From the NCBI GenBank assembly GCA_958295845.1, contig OY282376.1:3051022-3115021 (forward strand): a stretch of DNA of 64,000 nt, written 5' to 3'. Positions 55,959 through 64,000 of this stretch are shown in pieces; the first letter of the stretch is position 1, and every line of letters begins with the position of its first letter. The DNA comes from Caldilineaceae bacterium. Lineage in GTDB: Bacteria > Chloroflexota > Anaerolineae > Caldilineales > Caldilineaceae. Made by a program: the position numbers and the translations under genes. The notes below the pieces were generated by a model. It ran no database searches and was not told where the DNA came from. It saw nothing but the letters and a program-made list of their open reading frames with translations.

Positions 55959-56036
55959 GCAGTCGCCGCCCCGATCTCACATCCGGACCTATGTGAATCA
56001 ATTCTACTGGCCTTGCCTCTGCCTGACGCCAGATTT

Positions 56037-56065
56037 TTGACAGTGTGAATGTCCTGTGATACGCT
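56037..56065 (+). promoter_or_regulatory. Promoter of the serS T-box transcript
   Basis: TTGACA (56037-56042), 17-base spacer, extended -10 TGA-TACGCT (56057-56065). It starts transcription just upstream of the T-box. Confidence 0.6.
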
Positions 56066-56089
56066 CCCCTGCAACTCAGTAGTAATTGC

Positions 56090-56310
56090 TGTGACTGGGG
56101 AAACGGACCGTCCTTTCGGCTTTTCAGAGAGTTGCCGGCTGCTGCGAGGCAATAGGCGAAGGACGGTATAGCGCCCCAAGAGCATCCGGCAGCAAATGGC
56201 CGGACGGTTCCGCCCCGTTAACGGCGCCAGAGGCAGACGCGGTCGTCTGCGAACTCAGGTGGTACCACGGGTCCTCTCGTCCTGAACAGACGAGGGGATT
56301 TTCTGTTTTT
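56090..56310 (+). promoter_or_regulatory. T-box riboswitch controlling serS, specifier AGC
   Basis: Senses uncharged tRNA-Ser and allows read-through into serS. Stem I: TGGGG (56096-56100) with CCCCA (56174-56178), an internal loop with ATAGCG on its 3' side, then ACCGTCCTT (56107-56115) with AAGGACGGT (56159-56167). The AG-bulge region CAGAGAG and distal GGCTGCTGCGAG (56138-56149) lie in a GTTGCC/GGCAAT stem. The only Ser codon in the specifier loop is AGC (56170-56172). Stem III is GCAGACG-CGGT-CGTCTGC (56233-56250). The T-box sequence AGGTGGTACCACGG (56257-56270) is the antiterminator, followed by the terminator at 56273. The UGGU acceptor-binding element would pair with G73 by wobble. Confidence 0.88.
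56273..56310 (+). terminator. T-box conditional terminator
   Basis: CCTCTCGTC (56273-56281) pairs with GACGAGGGG (56289-56297), nine pairs with one G-U, followed by ATTTTCTGTTTTT. It competes with the antiterminator just upstream. Confidence 0.88.
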
Positions 56311-56359
56311 GAGATGGTGGAGATTTCGCGAATTGTAGTTCAACTGGCAGGAGCGAGAG

Positions 56360-57640
56360 ATGCTAGACATTAGATGGATGCGGGAAAACCGGGAAGCGCT
56401 GGCGCAGGCGATGGCGAAGCTGAATGACTTAGAAGCGCCCTGGGAACTGGCGTTAGAGCTTGATGAGAAGCGGCGCGGACTGCTGCAGCAAGGCGAGAAA
56501 CTGCGTGAGGAGCGGAACACCGGCTCCAAGCAGATTGGCCTCCTCTTCAGGGAAAAGAAGGCTTCCGAAGCCAATGCGCTGAAAGAGCGGATGAGCCAGA
56601 TCGGCGGTGAAATCGCGCAGATCGACGAGGCACTGCGCAGTGTCGACGCCTCCTACCATGATGCGATGATGCGCATTCCCAATCCACCCGAAGAGGACGT
56701 GCCTGTCGCACCAGACGAAGAAGGAAACGTGGTTCTGACCCAATGGGGAGAGCTTCCTGAGTTCGACTTTACGCCGCAACCGCACTGGGACTTCGGGCCG
56801 GAGCTGGATATCATCGACTTTGAGCGGGGCGTAGCCACAGCCGGCAGCCGTTTCTACTTTCTCAAAGGAGCGGGGGCGCGCTTGCAGAGGGTCCTGTCGA
56901 ACTGGTTTCTGGACGTACACATTCAGGAGCACGGCTATACCGAAGTCTACCCGCCGATGATGGTGCGCGGACATGCCATGGAAGGGACGGGCAATCTGCC
57001 CAAGTTTGGCGAGAACCTGTACCGTGACGCCGAAGAGGACTACTGGTTCATACCTACGGCTGAGGTCTCGGTTACGAACCTGCACAGGGACGAGATTCTG
57101 GAACCCGGCACGCTGCCTCTCTATTACGTTGCCAGCACTCCCTGTTTCCGGCGAGAGAAAGTGTCGGCGGGCAAGGACGCGCGTGGCATCAAGCGCGTTC
57201 ATCAGTTTCAGAAGGTGGAGATGGTCAAGTTCGTTGAGCCAGAGACGGGTCGCGACGAGCTGGAGTCGCTGACGCGGGCGGCTGAGGTGCTGCTGGAGCG
57301 GCTCGAGTTGCCGTACCGCCGCGTTGCCATCGCTACCGGCGATCTCTCGTTTGTGGCGGCAATCAAGTATGACCTGGAGGTTTGGGCTGCCGGCTGTCAA
57401 GAGTGGCTGGAGGTCAGCTCCTGTTCGCTCTTCCGCGACTTCCAGGCCCGTCGTGCGAATATCCGCTATCGGCCGCGCGATGGGGCGCGACCGGAGTATG
57501 TGCACACGCTCAATGGCTCGGGACTTGCCTTGCCGCGTGTGATTATTGCGCTTCTGGAGAATAACCAGAGGGCGGACGGCAGCATCAGATTGCCCGACGT
57601 GTTGCGCCCGTATTTCGGCGACGAGTTGGAAATAGGTTGA
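56360..57640 (+). CDS. serS: Seryl-tRNA synthetase
   Basis: Charges tRNA-Ser with serine. 426 residues. N-terminal coiled-coil arm (about 30-100, LALELDEKRRGLLQQGEKL) that grips the tRNA long variable arm, then a class II core: motif 1 near GHAMEGTGNLPKF, motif 2 TPCFRREKVSAGKDARGIKR with FQKVEMVKF, and motif 3 NGSGLALPRVIIALLENNQ. AGGAGCGAGAG precedes the ATG. It is controlled by the T-box upstream. Two tRNA-Ser genes follow. Confidence 0.97.
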   Translation: MLDIRWMRENREALAQAMAKLNDLEAPWELALELDEKRRGLLQQGEKLREERNTGSKQIGLLFREKKASEANALKERMSQIGGEIAQIDEALRSVDASYHDAMMRIPNPPEEDVPVAPDEEGNVVLTQWGELPEFDFTPQPHWDFGPELDIIDFERGVATAGSRFYFLKGAGARLQRVLSNWFLDVHIQEHGYTEVYPPMMVRGHAMEGTGNLPKFGENLYRDAEEDYWFIPTAEVSVTNLHRDEILEPGTLPLYYVASTPCFRREKVSAGKDARGIKRVHQFQKVEMVKFVEPETGRDELESLTRAAEVLLERLELPYRRVAIATGDLSFVAAIKYDLEVWAAGCQEWLEVSSCSLFRDFQARRANIRYRPRDGARPEYVHTLNGSGLALPRVIIALLENNQRADGSIRLPDVLRPYFGDELEIG

Positions 57641-57771
57641 GAGAGCCCAACCGGGGCATGTAACGCGGGCCGCCCAATTCGCGGGTCACAGCGATTGAAT
57701 ACAGACGGTAAATCAACCAGCCGCGACTGAATGTCTACGTGAATTATCCGGTGTGAACTGGGCCGCATTAT

Positions 57772-57801
57772 TTGACAGCGATTCGGCGTTGGGTTTATAC
57801 T
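57772..57801 (+). promoter_or_regulatory. Promoter of the tRNA operon
   Basis: TTGACA (57772-57777), 18-base spacer, TATACT (57796-57801), 32 bases before the first tRNA. Confidence 0.65.
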
Positions 57802-57832
57802 GACCCGGTTGATGGCTGGCAAGTCCTGGCCC

Positions 57833-57923
<91 letters not shown>

Positions 57924-57944
57924 GATCAGCCAAAAATTGAACGT

Positions 57945-58038
<94 letters not shown>

Positions 58039-58041
58039 TAA

Positions 58042-58115
58042 GCGCCAGTAGCTCAGTGGATTAGAGCGTCGCCCTGCGGAGGCGAAGGTCGCAGGTTCGA
58101 GTCCTGCCTGGCGCG
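58042..58115 (+). tRNA. tRNA-Arg (anticodon GCG)
   Basis: 74 bases. Acceptor GCGCCAG with CTGGCGC, discriminator G58115; D stem GCTC/GAGC; anticodon stem TCGCC/GGCGA with loop CTGCGGA, anticodon GCG; T arm GCAGG-TTCGAGT-CCTGC. CCA not encoded. The usual bacterial reader of CGU/CGC has ACG (inosine at 34); here G34 is encoded. Starts 3 bases after the tRNA-Ser. Confidence 0.9.
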
Positions 58116-58130
58116 CACAAACAGTACGCC

Positions 58131-58161
58131 AGAACCTCCGAATGGAGGTTCTCTGTTTTTT
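58131..58161 (+). terminator. Rho-independent terminator of the tRNA operon
   Basis: AGAACCTCC (58131-58139) and GGAGGTTCT (58144-58152) form a perfect nine-pair stem with loop GAAT, followed by CTGTTTTTT. Confidence 0.93.
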
Positions 58162-58252
58162 CGGGCTTCTTCTTGCAGTGGCCCCTGCAACGTCCCCGTC
58201 TTGGGCAGACCAAATTCAATAGAGAATCCGCAAAGCGCAGGAGGATTTCCGT

Positions 58253-60625
58253 ATGAACGCTGTCTCTGAGGAGCTACTGAAGCGCTTGGGATCCGGCGAG
58301 TCAGTTTCGTCAATTTGCCGCGCGTTCGGCATGTCGAAAGAGGACTTCGATGGGTGGTGGAGAGACGAGGTCAAGCGCAGGACGCCTGATCCGGACGTTC
58401 GACTATCTACGAACGTGAGATCTGGCGCGCGCATCGTCCGCAACAGGTGGGGCGTTCCGAAGATCATTGCCGAAAAAGACGAAGACCTGTTCTTCGCCTT
58501 CGGATTTGCCATGGCGCAGGACCGGCTCTTTCAGTTGGACTATTTGCGGCGCAAAGGTCACGGGCGGTTGTCAGAAATTCTGGGTGAAGACGGTATCCAG
58601 CTGGACACGGTCGCGCGCACGATCGGTCTCAACCGCATCGCGGCCTCGGAATGGAAGTCGACGCCCGACGAAACGCAGGCGTTATTGCTCAGGTTCAGCG
58701 AAGGCGTTAACATAGTTATCGAGCAATCGAATGAAAATCTGCCTGTTGAGTTCGCGCTGCTTGACTACGGGCCTGAGCCCTGGAAGCCAGTTGACTGCCT
58801 CGTAATCGCCGCAGAGTTTCGCTACTATCTTACCGTTCGCTTTCCGGTGATCGTCGGGCCCGAAATCGCGAAACGAGTGCTCGGAGACGGGTCGCTGTTC
58901 GAAGCCTTTATGACTGGCGAAGCAGACGAGGAAAGCATCATCCCCGCCGGCGCGTACCCCGCCGCGGCCGATGGGGTATATCCAGTCGGCGCCAGCGTGG
59001 GGGATCCCCAGGAAGGAGAAGGCAGCAATAACTGGGCGGTGGGCGGCGCGCACACCGTTTCAGGGTTGCCCATGGTGGCCAGCGACCCGCACATTGCTTT
59101 CGCCGCGGTATCGTGCTGGTACGAAGTACAGTTGAAGGGAGGGTCCTTCGACGTGGCCGGGATGGCGTACACGGGCATGCCGGCGGTCATGTTCGGACGC
59201 AATCGCGACGTTGCCTGGGGCATCACCAACAATATCTGCTCGCAGCGGGACCTATACCAGGAGCGGACCGACCCAGACCGACCGGGCTTCTTTCTCTACG
59301 ACGGCGAATGGGAGCCTGAGCGCACTGTTGTCGAGAAGATACGGGTGCGAGGCGCCGACGCGATTCTCAAGACGGTCCGGTTCTCTCGCAACGGACCTAT
59401 CGTCGACGAAATCCTGCCCACGGAGGCGGCAGGCACGGGCCCTGTTTCATTGCGCTGGCTGGGCCACACGCACTGCGGCTGGCTGACTTCGCTGCTGGGG
59501 ATGGACCGTGCGCGTAGTGTCTCCGAACTGCGCGAAGCGACTCGCGTGTGGAGGGTCCCTACCTGGAGCCTGGTGATCGCTGACAGAGAAGGCCATATCG
59601 GATACCAGGCCGTCGGCGGCATCCCGGTCAGGGGCATCTGGGAGCGAGGATACCGGCCCGGCTGGGATCCTGCGCACCAGTGGCAGGGTCTGATTCCGTT
59701 CGAACAATTGCCACGTCTCGAGGATCCGGACAGGGGCTGGATTGCCACTGCGAACAACAGGGTCGCCCCGGACGACTTTCCCTATCCGCTGTCGGGAACG
59801 TGGGCCAGCGGCCACCGTGCGCGCCGGATACGCCAGATGATAGAGGCGCAGGACGGCTTCTCCAAAGAGACTTTCGCGGCGATGCAGCAGGACACGCGCA
59901 CGCTGCGCGCAGATGAAGCGATTCCGGGGCTCTTGCCTGTTCTTCAGGGCAGTGGGAACAGCCGAGTCCAGGAAGCCGCCCGCTATCTGCAGACGTGGGA
60001 CCACAATATGTCGCCCGATTCTGTGGCAGCTTCGATCTTCGAGGTCTTCTTCAACCGTTGGTGTCACAGAGTTACTGCGGAGAGGTTCGAAGGAGATCTC
60101 GCGGCTTCCTTGGCTGGGACATGCGGGGGTTTAGCCGGACAGTTGATCCACGAAGACAAGGTAGGCTGGTTTGAGGGAACAGATAGAGAAAAAGCAATAG
60201 TCGATGCGATGCGCGCTGCACTCTTGGAGATCGAAAGTAGACTTAGGACCGACATGTCTGGGTGGGCCTGGGGGAATCTGCATAAAGTTCAGTTGCGCCA
60301 CGTCCTCTCTGGACGCGGCGACTTGGGGGTGCTGCTCGATCGGGGGGGTCAGCCGGTGGGCGGCAACGGCGTCACAGTCTGCAACACGGGGTTCGATCCG
60401 AACTGGGCGGCGCCGATGGGGGCCAATTACAGGCTGATCAGCGACCTGGGCGAAGACGGCATGTGGGCCGTGGAGTCGCAAGGCCAGTCCGGGCATCCGG
60501 GATCAGTGCATTATTGCGACCAGCTGGTGGAGTGGCTGGAAGGCAGGTACCACTTTCTCGGATTTGGGGGAGAGGACTCGCATGAAGAAACCGAGTCGAT
60601 CAGCGAGCTACATGCGGAGGACTGA
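58253..60625 (+). CDS. Penicillin acylase-family (N-terminal-nucleophile) hydrolase
   Basis: 790 residues; AGGAGG precedes the ATG. The family cleaves amide bonds (beta-lactam side chains, acyl-homoserine lactones, acyl peptides). Autoprocessing site and nucleophile: GEGSNNWAVGG with Ser258. GHGRLSEILGEDG and NRWGVPKIIAEKDEDLFFAFGFAMAQDRLFQ (in parts) mark the alpha chain; the beta chain starts at Ser258 (SNNWAVGG). Odd: residues 1-45 form a helix-turn-helix-like segment (SVSSICRAFGMSKEDFDGWW) instead of a signal peptide, so the enzyme is probably cytosolic. Substrate unknown. Confidence 0.9.
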   Translation: MNAVSEELLKRLGSGESVSSICRAFGMSKEDFDGWWRDEVKRRTPDPDVRLSTNVRSGARIVRNRWGVPKIIAEKDEDLFFAFGFAMAQDRLFQLDYLRRKGHGRLSEILGEDGIQLDTVARTIGLNRIAASEWKSTPDETQALLLRFSEGVNIVIEQSNENLPVEFALLDYGPEPWKPVDCLVIAAEFRYYLTVRFPVIVGPEIAKRVLGDGSLFEAFMTGEADEESIIPAGAYPAAADGVYPVGASVGDPQEGEGSNNWAVGGAHTVSGLPMVASDPHIAFAAVSCWYEVQLKGGSFDVAGMAYTGMPAVMFGRNRDVAWGITNNICSQRDLYQERTDPDRPGFFLYDGEWEPERTVVEKIRVRGADAILKTVRFSRNGPIVDEILPTEAAGTGPVSLRWLGHTHCGWLTSLLGMDRARSVSELREATRVWRVPTWSLVIADREGHIGYQAVGGIPVRGIWERGYRPGWDPAHQWQGLIPFEQLPRLEDPDRGWIATANNRVAPDDFPYPLSGTWASGHRARRIRQMIEAQDGFSKETFAAMQQDTRTLRADEAIPGLLPVLQGSGNSRVQEAARYLQTWDHNMSPDSVAASIFEVFFNRWCHRVTAERFEGDLAASLAGTCGGLAGQLIHEDKVGWFEGTDREKAIVDAMRAALLEIESRLRTDMSGWAWGNLHKVQLRHVLSGRGDLGVLLDRGGQPVGGNGVTVCNTGFDPNWAAPMGANYRLISDLGEDGMWAVESQGQSGHPGSVHYCDQLVEWLEGRYHFLGFGGEDSHEETESISELHAED

Positions 60626-60655
60626 CGGGGCAGCCAACGCAACGCCGGAAGAGCG

Positions 60656-61537
60656 TCAGGAATCTTTTGAGGCCTGGATATGCCGGTGAATCTGGTCGCT
60701 GAAGCGGTACTCGCTGTTGTCTTCCGGCGCGTAACCGATGACCTTGCGCGCGTTGACGATGCTCCAAAAAGCCTGTGAATTTCCGCTGATGCCGTAAAAG
60801 ACCTGGAATGGCACGCCATGTTCGTCGTCGATATCTTCGGTTTCGATGCTCTTGATGAACAGCTGTTGCAGGTCGCGCTGGCTGATGTAAACGGCCAGTC
60901 CGCGGACCATGCGGCGCAGATTTCCCGATTCAGTTCTCTCCAAATCGTCTTCTCTTGGTCCGCCAATGCGTACCTGAACATTTTCCAATGACTGTGGGGA
61001 CGTGTCCTCGACGTGGACGCCGCGGAACTGCATCCGGCCAACGGCGAAGACGAATCCCAGGTGTTCATAGGCCTCTTTTGCCCAGCCGTAGAAGTTGTCG
61101 GAAAACGGTCTCATCTCCGGCGTGACAATGTCCCATTCATTGTCCAGGATCAGAGGCTCATAGTAGTCGGCGGCGTGGTTGGAGCTGGCTACGACGACGC
61201 GGCGAACGCCTTCCTCCTGCGCTGTCTGATAGACGTGGAAAGCCATTTCCACGTTCGCCAGCTCGGCATAGAAGTCCTGGATCGGGTCCGACTTGTCTTC
61301 GGCGCGTGTGAATCCCAGATGGATGACGGCGTCAGCGCCGCGGAAGTGATGGCGATAGGCGTCGCGGTCGCGTTGGGTCAGGTCGGCGATCTGAACGTCT
61401 TCCACTTCATTCCCGTCGCGGTCGGTACTGCGTACGTCCAGCAGGGTCAGTTCATAGCGTTCGCGTAGGGCAGGCAGTAGCAGGCTTGCGATGTATCCGG
61501 ATGCACCTGTAACAACCACTTTTCTTTTCTCGCTCAT
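60656..61537 (-). CDS. NAD-dependent epimerase/dehydratase, extended SDR
   Basis: 293 residues from ATG 61537; the open frame runs 25 codons further upstream. Rossmann VVVTGASGYIASLLLP (G-x-x-G-x-x-A), LLDVRSTD, and the catalytic pair in FYGWAKEAYE (YxxxK). The middle has VIHLGFTR and HAADYYEPLILDNEWD. It resembles nucleoside-sugar or uronate-dehydrogenase-like SDRs. The start overlaps the DinB gene's stop (ATGA), so the pair is one operon. Confidence 0.88.
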   Translation of the reverse strand: MSEKRKVVVTGASGYIASLLLPALRERYELTLLDVRSTDRDGNEVEDVQIADLTQRDRDAYRHHFRGADAVIHLGFTRAEDKSDPIQDFYAELANVEMAFHVYQTAQEEGVRRVVVASSNHAADYYEPLILDNEWDIVTPEMRPFSDNFYGWAKEAYEHLGFVFAVGRMQFRGVHVEDTSPQSLENVQVRIGGPREDDLERTESGNLRRMVRGLAVYISQRDLQQLFIKSIETEDIDDEHGVPFQVFYGISGNSQAFWSIVNARKVIGYAPEDNSEYRFSDQIHRHIQASKDS

Positions 61538-62064
61538 TCTTTGCTCCACAGGCGTTCGATGGTCTCGCGATGTTCGGCGTAATGCCCGTAGGTGTTGCCG
61601 GCAATTAGCCACAGAATAGGTATATGCCCGTCCGGGCGACGGTCCTGGGGTTGAAAATCGTCGAAGGGGCGCAGGAGGTCTTCGTCGCCAAGTTCTGCCA
61701 CTGCGGCGATTGCGTCCCTGTGTGCGGCGTGAAGTTCTTCCAGCACGTCCTTAAGGGGCATGTCCCGATTTCGTTCAAAGATGATCTGGTTCATGCCTTC
61801 AACGCCAAGGGTGTTGGGTGCCGCGTCTTCAGGCAGGCCCATTGGCGGGTAGCGGCGTTGCTTCCTCACCAGGGCAGCTATTCCCCTTGCCCAGGCCGCC
61901 AGGTGGGCCAGTTCATCCTTGGTCGACCAGCCTTCCTTTCCAGGCGTCGTATTCTGTTCGGCATTTAGCCCGGACAGAACCTTTTGCAGTGCCTCCCATT
62001 CCACCTCTATGCTTGTCAGGACATCCTGGACCGTTGGCGGAGGCGAAGAACTGTCTTCTGTCAT
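61534..62064 (-). CDS. DinB/ClbS-like metal-dependent protein
   Basis: 176 residues, four-helix bundle. GWSTKDELAHLAAWARGIAA holds the first metal His, GHYAEHRETIERLW the second and third, the DinB superfamily pattern. ClbS members of this group are resistance enzymes and others are thiol S-transferases; no specific function can be given. It overlaps the epimerase start. Confidence 0.85.
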   Translation of the reverse strand: MTEDSSSPPPTVQDVLTSIEVEWEALQKVLSGLNAEQNTTPGKEGWSTKDELAHLAAWARGIAALVRKQRRYPPMGLPEDAAPNTLGVEGMNQIIFERNRDMPLKDVLEELHAAHRDAIAAVAELGDEDLLRPFDDFQPQDRRPDGHIPILWLIAGNTYGHYAEHRETIERLWSKE

Positions 62065-62138
62065 GCTCTGATTACCTGCTTATGAGTGACTGTGGTTGGC
62101 GAGTTGTCAAAGGCTTGGACCTTCACTGCAGGTAGGCT

Positions 62139-64000
62139 TTAGCCTGAACTGTCCTCTGCAGCAGGCGCCGGTGTGGGCGAGGGTAGCGGCTCGGGCGTAG
62201 GTTCAGGGGCCATTCCACCCACCTCCATCATGCGATCCAGGACGTCCTCCAGCGCCTGCAGTTCGGCTCCGTAGGTTGCCCAATCTCCCGAGAGCAGAGC
62301 ATCCTGGGCCCGGCTGTAGCGACTGCTCGCTTCCACGATTAGCTCCTGCAGAGTTGATGCGGCCAAGTCGACGTTGACAGCCGCTTGTTCTGCGGCTGGC
62401 ATTGCGGCCGGCGATTCACCCCTTCCAGACGTCGCCAGTTCCGCAAGTTTTGTGTCCGTAAGAATGTCTGGGCCAAACAGTTCTGCCAGAGCCAGGCCAA
62501 GATTCTCAGCCATGATGACACGATCGGAGGTGGCGAGTATAACTCGCTTCAGCTCCGGGATCTTGCCGGTGGCCGCCTGCAGATACAGGGGTTCGACATA
62601 GAGCAGGCTCTCACCGATCGGGATCACCAACAGATTGCCGCGAATGACCTGGCTACCCTGCTGATTCCACAGGCTGAGGAGCGAACTGATCGTTGGGTCC
62701 TGGTCGATGCGCGCCTCTATCTGTTTAGGTCCGAATACGAGTGAGTCTTTACCGAAGCGGTAAACGAGCATCTCGCCATATTTCTCTGGGTCATTCTGTG
62801 CGGCCAGCCAAGAGATCATATTCTCGCGGTTGGCGGGCGTAAAGGGAAGGATCTGGATAAAGTCGAGGTCGTCGCTGTTCGGGAGTTGCATCAACACATA
62901 ATAGGGCTCCATCGGCCGCGACTGATTGTCGAAGATCTCTTCCGGCCACGCCCAGACGTCCTCTCTATTGTAGAAATCGGTCGGTTCTGTCATCTGGTAG
63001 GTGCGGAAGACACTGGCCTGGATGCTGAAAAGGTCGTTAGGATAGCGGATGTGGTTGTTGAGGTCCTCTGGCATCTCTTCGAAAGGCGTGAAGAGATCAG
63101 GAAATATGCGGGCATAGGCGGCGGCGATGGGTTCATCAGGCTCTACCAGATAGAAGTCCATCTTGCCTGTATAGGCGTCTATGATGATTTTCACCGGATT
63201 GCGTATGTAGTTGAATCCGGGCGGAACGGTCCTGGTCCCGAACTGGCTCGGTTCGCTGTAGGGAAATCGCCCGCTAACGGTATAGGCGTCGAGGAACCAG
63301 TAGAGGTTGCCATCACCGCCAATAACGATATACGGGTCCGAGTCGAAACGCAGGAAGGGAGCCACTTCCAGCGTGCGCTGCAGGATATTGCGCCTCCAAA
63401 GTAGCTGGCTCTCTGAGTTCAATTCCTGGCTGATAAACAGGTTTACGTCAGCAAACTGAACTGCAAATGCGAGCCGAGGAAGGATTCCGCCGATCCTGAT
63501 GCCGGTGTCGCCCTCAAAGGTCGTGAAGACGTTGCCGCCTTCACCACGCGGGTAGTCGAACTCTTCGGTTTCCGTCTTGACAATCACGTATTCGTTAGTG
63601 CGTTCGCCAAAGTAGATCTGCGGGCGAGTGACTTCGAGAATGCCTTGGACGGGGAGGTCCTGCAACACAAACGTTGGCAGCCCGTCCGGCGTGATCTCGG
63701 CCACCGGCGAAGCGGCTACGCCGTAGCCGTGTGTATAGACAAGCTTGCGGTTGACCCAGGTCTGAGCAGGCTGTTCCAACTGCTCGGGAATCAGTTCCCG
63801 CGCCGATAGCATGAGCTGGCGGCGTTCTCCTCCCACATCGTAGCGATCGATATCTATGTCGGTGAACTGGTACTGTTGCCGCAGTGCCTGCACCTGGTTG
63901 TAGGTCTGTAATAGGGGTCGGTAGTCCCACAGGCGGATATTCCGGATCGTATCGGGTTGGTCGAGCAGTTCAACAGCGGTCAACTCGGTTTCGGCTTCGA
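62139..64000 (-). CDS. UPF0182 (COG1615) family protein, 5'-truncated by the window
   Basis: The frame is open to the window edge; the first visible codons read EAETELTAVELLDQP, so the start and the N-terminal membrane spans lie beyond 64000. The extracytoplasmic core is typical: NIRLWDYRPLLQTYNQ, VNRKLVYTHGYGVAASPV, YFGERTNEYVIVKT, AEFDYPRGE-like EFDYPRGEGGN, and the late FVxGPxQIEARIDQDPTISS-like segment. The acidic/Pro-rich C-terminal tail is also common in the family. Function unknown; a large membrane-bound surface protein. Confidence 0.92.
   Translation of the reverse strand, partial: EAETELTAVELLDQPDTIRNIRLWDYRPLLQTYNQVQALRQQYQFTDIDIDRYDVGGERRQLMLSARELIPEQLEQPAQTWVNRKLVYTHGYGVAASPVAEITPDGLPTFVLQDLPVQGILEVTRPQIYFGERTNEYVIVKTETEEFDYPRGEGGNVFTTFEGDTGIRIGGILPRLAFAVQFADVNLFISQELNSESQLLWRRNILQRTLEVAPFLRFDSDPYIVIGGDGNLYWFLDAYTVSGRFPYSEPSQFGTRTVPPGFNYIRNPVKIIIDAYTGKMDFYLVEPDEPIAAAYARIFPDLFTPFEEMPEDLNNHIRYPNDLFSIQASVFRTYQMTEPTDFYNREDVWAWPEEIFDNQSRPMEPYYVLMQLPNSDDLDFIQILPFTPANRENMISWLAAQNDPEKYGEMLVYRFGKDSLVFGPKQIEARIDQDPTISSLLSLWNQQGSQVIRGNLLVIPIGESLLYVEPLYLQAATGKIPELKRVILATSDRVIMAENLGLALAELFGPDILTDTKLAELATSGRGESPAAMPAAEQAAVNVDLAASTLQELIVEASSRYSRAQDALLSGDWATYGAELQALEDVLDRMMEVGGMAPEPTPEPLPSPTPAPAAEDSSG

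Larger units (their letters stand above)
55959..56359. other. serS leader region
   Basis: No coding frame. It is filled by a promoter (56037-56065) and a complete T-box leader with terminator (56090-56310), described separately. Confidence 0.85.

Noticed and set aside
55959..56036. Hidden C-terminal half of PPK1 after a frameshift
   Set aside because: No HPYESF- or catalytic-His-like motif in any frame between 55958 and the serS leader.

Overview
The window looks like a chromosomal segment of a moderately GC-rich bacterium, most probably a Chloroflexota member (Caldilinea/Anaerolinea-like). This assignment is inferred from several features. Lipoprotein linkers after the lipobox are Ala/Glu-rich or of the TVEVEVTRVV type. 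There are many sugar and peptide ABC transporters, a CruF/CruG-type carotenoid cluster next to a B12-binding MerR regulator, and a UPF0182 protein. No phage, insertion sequence, CRISPR array or rRNA is visible; three tRNA genes are present.

Layout. 1-1021: 3'-truncated gene for a branched-chain-amino-acid-type binding lipoprotein (minus). 2025-9038: housekeeping (ABC-F ATPase, coaE, a small membrane protein, dnaJ, an EamA transporter, prmA-rsmE). 9545-16554: a sugar-type ABC cassette (binding lipoprotein, two permeases, one single-domain ATPase) followed by a 989-residue FtsX-like permease. 16673-18431: a beta-RFAP-synthase-like GHMP protein and a TrpF-like protein. 18467-21342: lipase, peroxiredoxin and small membrane proteins. 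21512-27855: a tightly overlapping minus-strand operon: MerR/B12 regulator, fused lycopene cyclase, secreted PPC-like protein, CruF, PlsY, CruG-like glycosyltransferase and phosphopantetheinyl transferase. crtB (29068) lies divergently.

30974-40049: a peptide ABC operon (DppD, DppA, DppB, DppC, DppF types) with a multihaem cytochrome c inserted before dppF. 40242-41998: GH4 glycosidase and NIPSNAP protein. 42106-45601: the ATP-grasp/alpha-E/transglutaminase cassette (minus). 46249: DUF899. 47589-50626: sugar-acid and nucleoside catabolism (DapA-family aldolase, mannonate dehydratase, nucleoside hydrolase). 50627-55958: a run of CHAD protein, HD nucleotidase, membrane alkaline-phosphatase-superfamily protein, lipoprotein and a PPK1-like protein that ends exactly after the head domain. 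55959-58161: a serine module with a T-box leader (specifier AGC), serS, tRNA-Ser(UGA), tRNA-Ser(GCU), tRNA-Arg(GCG) and a strong terminator. 58253-64000: penicillin-acylase-family hydrolase, NAD-dependent epimerase, DinB-like protein and a 5'-truncated UPF0182 gene.

The most interesting points are the catalytic-domain-less PPK1 protein beside a CHAD protein, the cobalamin-type regulator that lacks the Wx9EH signature at the head of a carotenoid/lipid operon, the cytochrome inside the peptide transporter operon, the serS T-box whose specifier matches a tRNA gene 1.6 kb downstream, and a family of double-hairpin repeats present in five copies in three intergenic regions.
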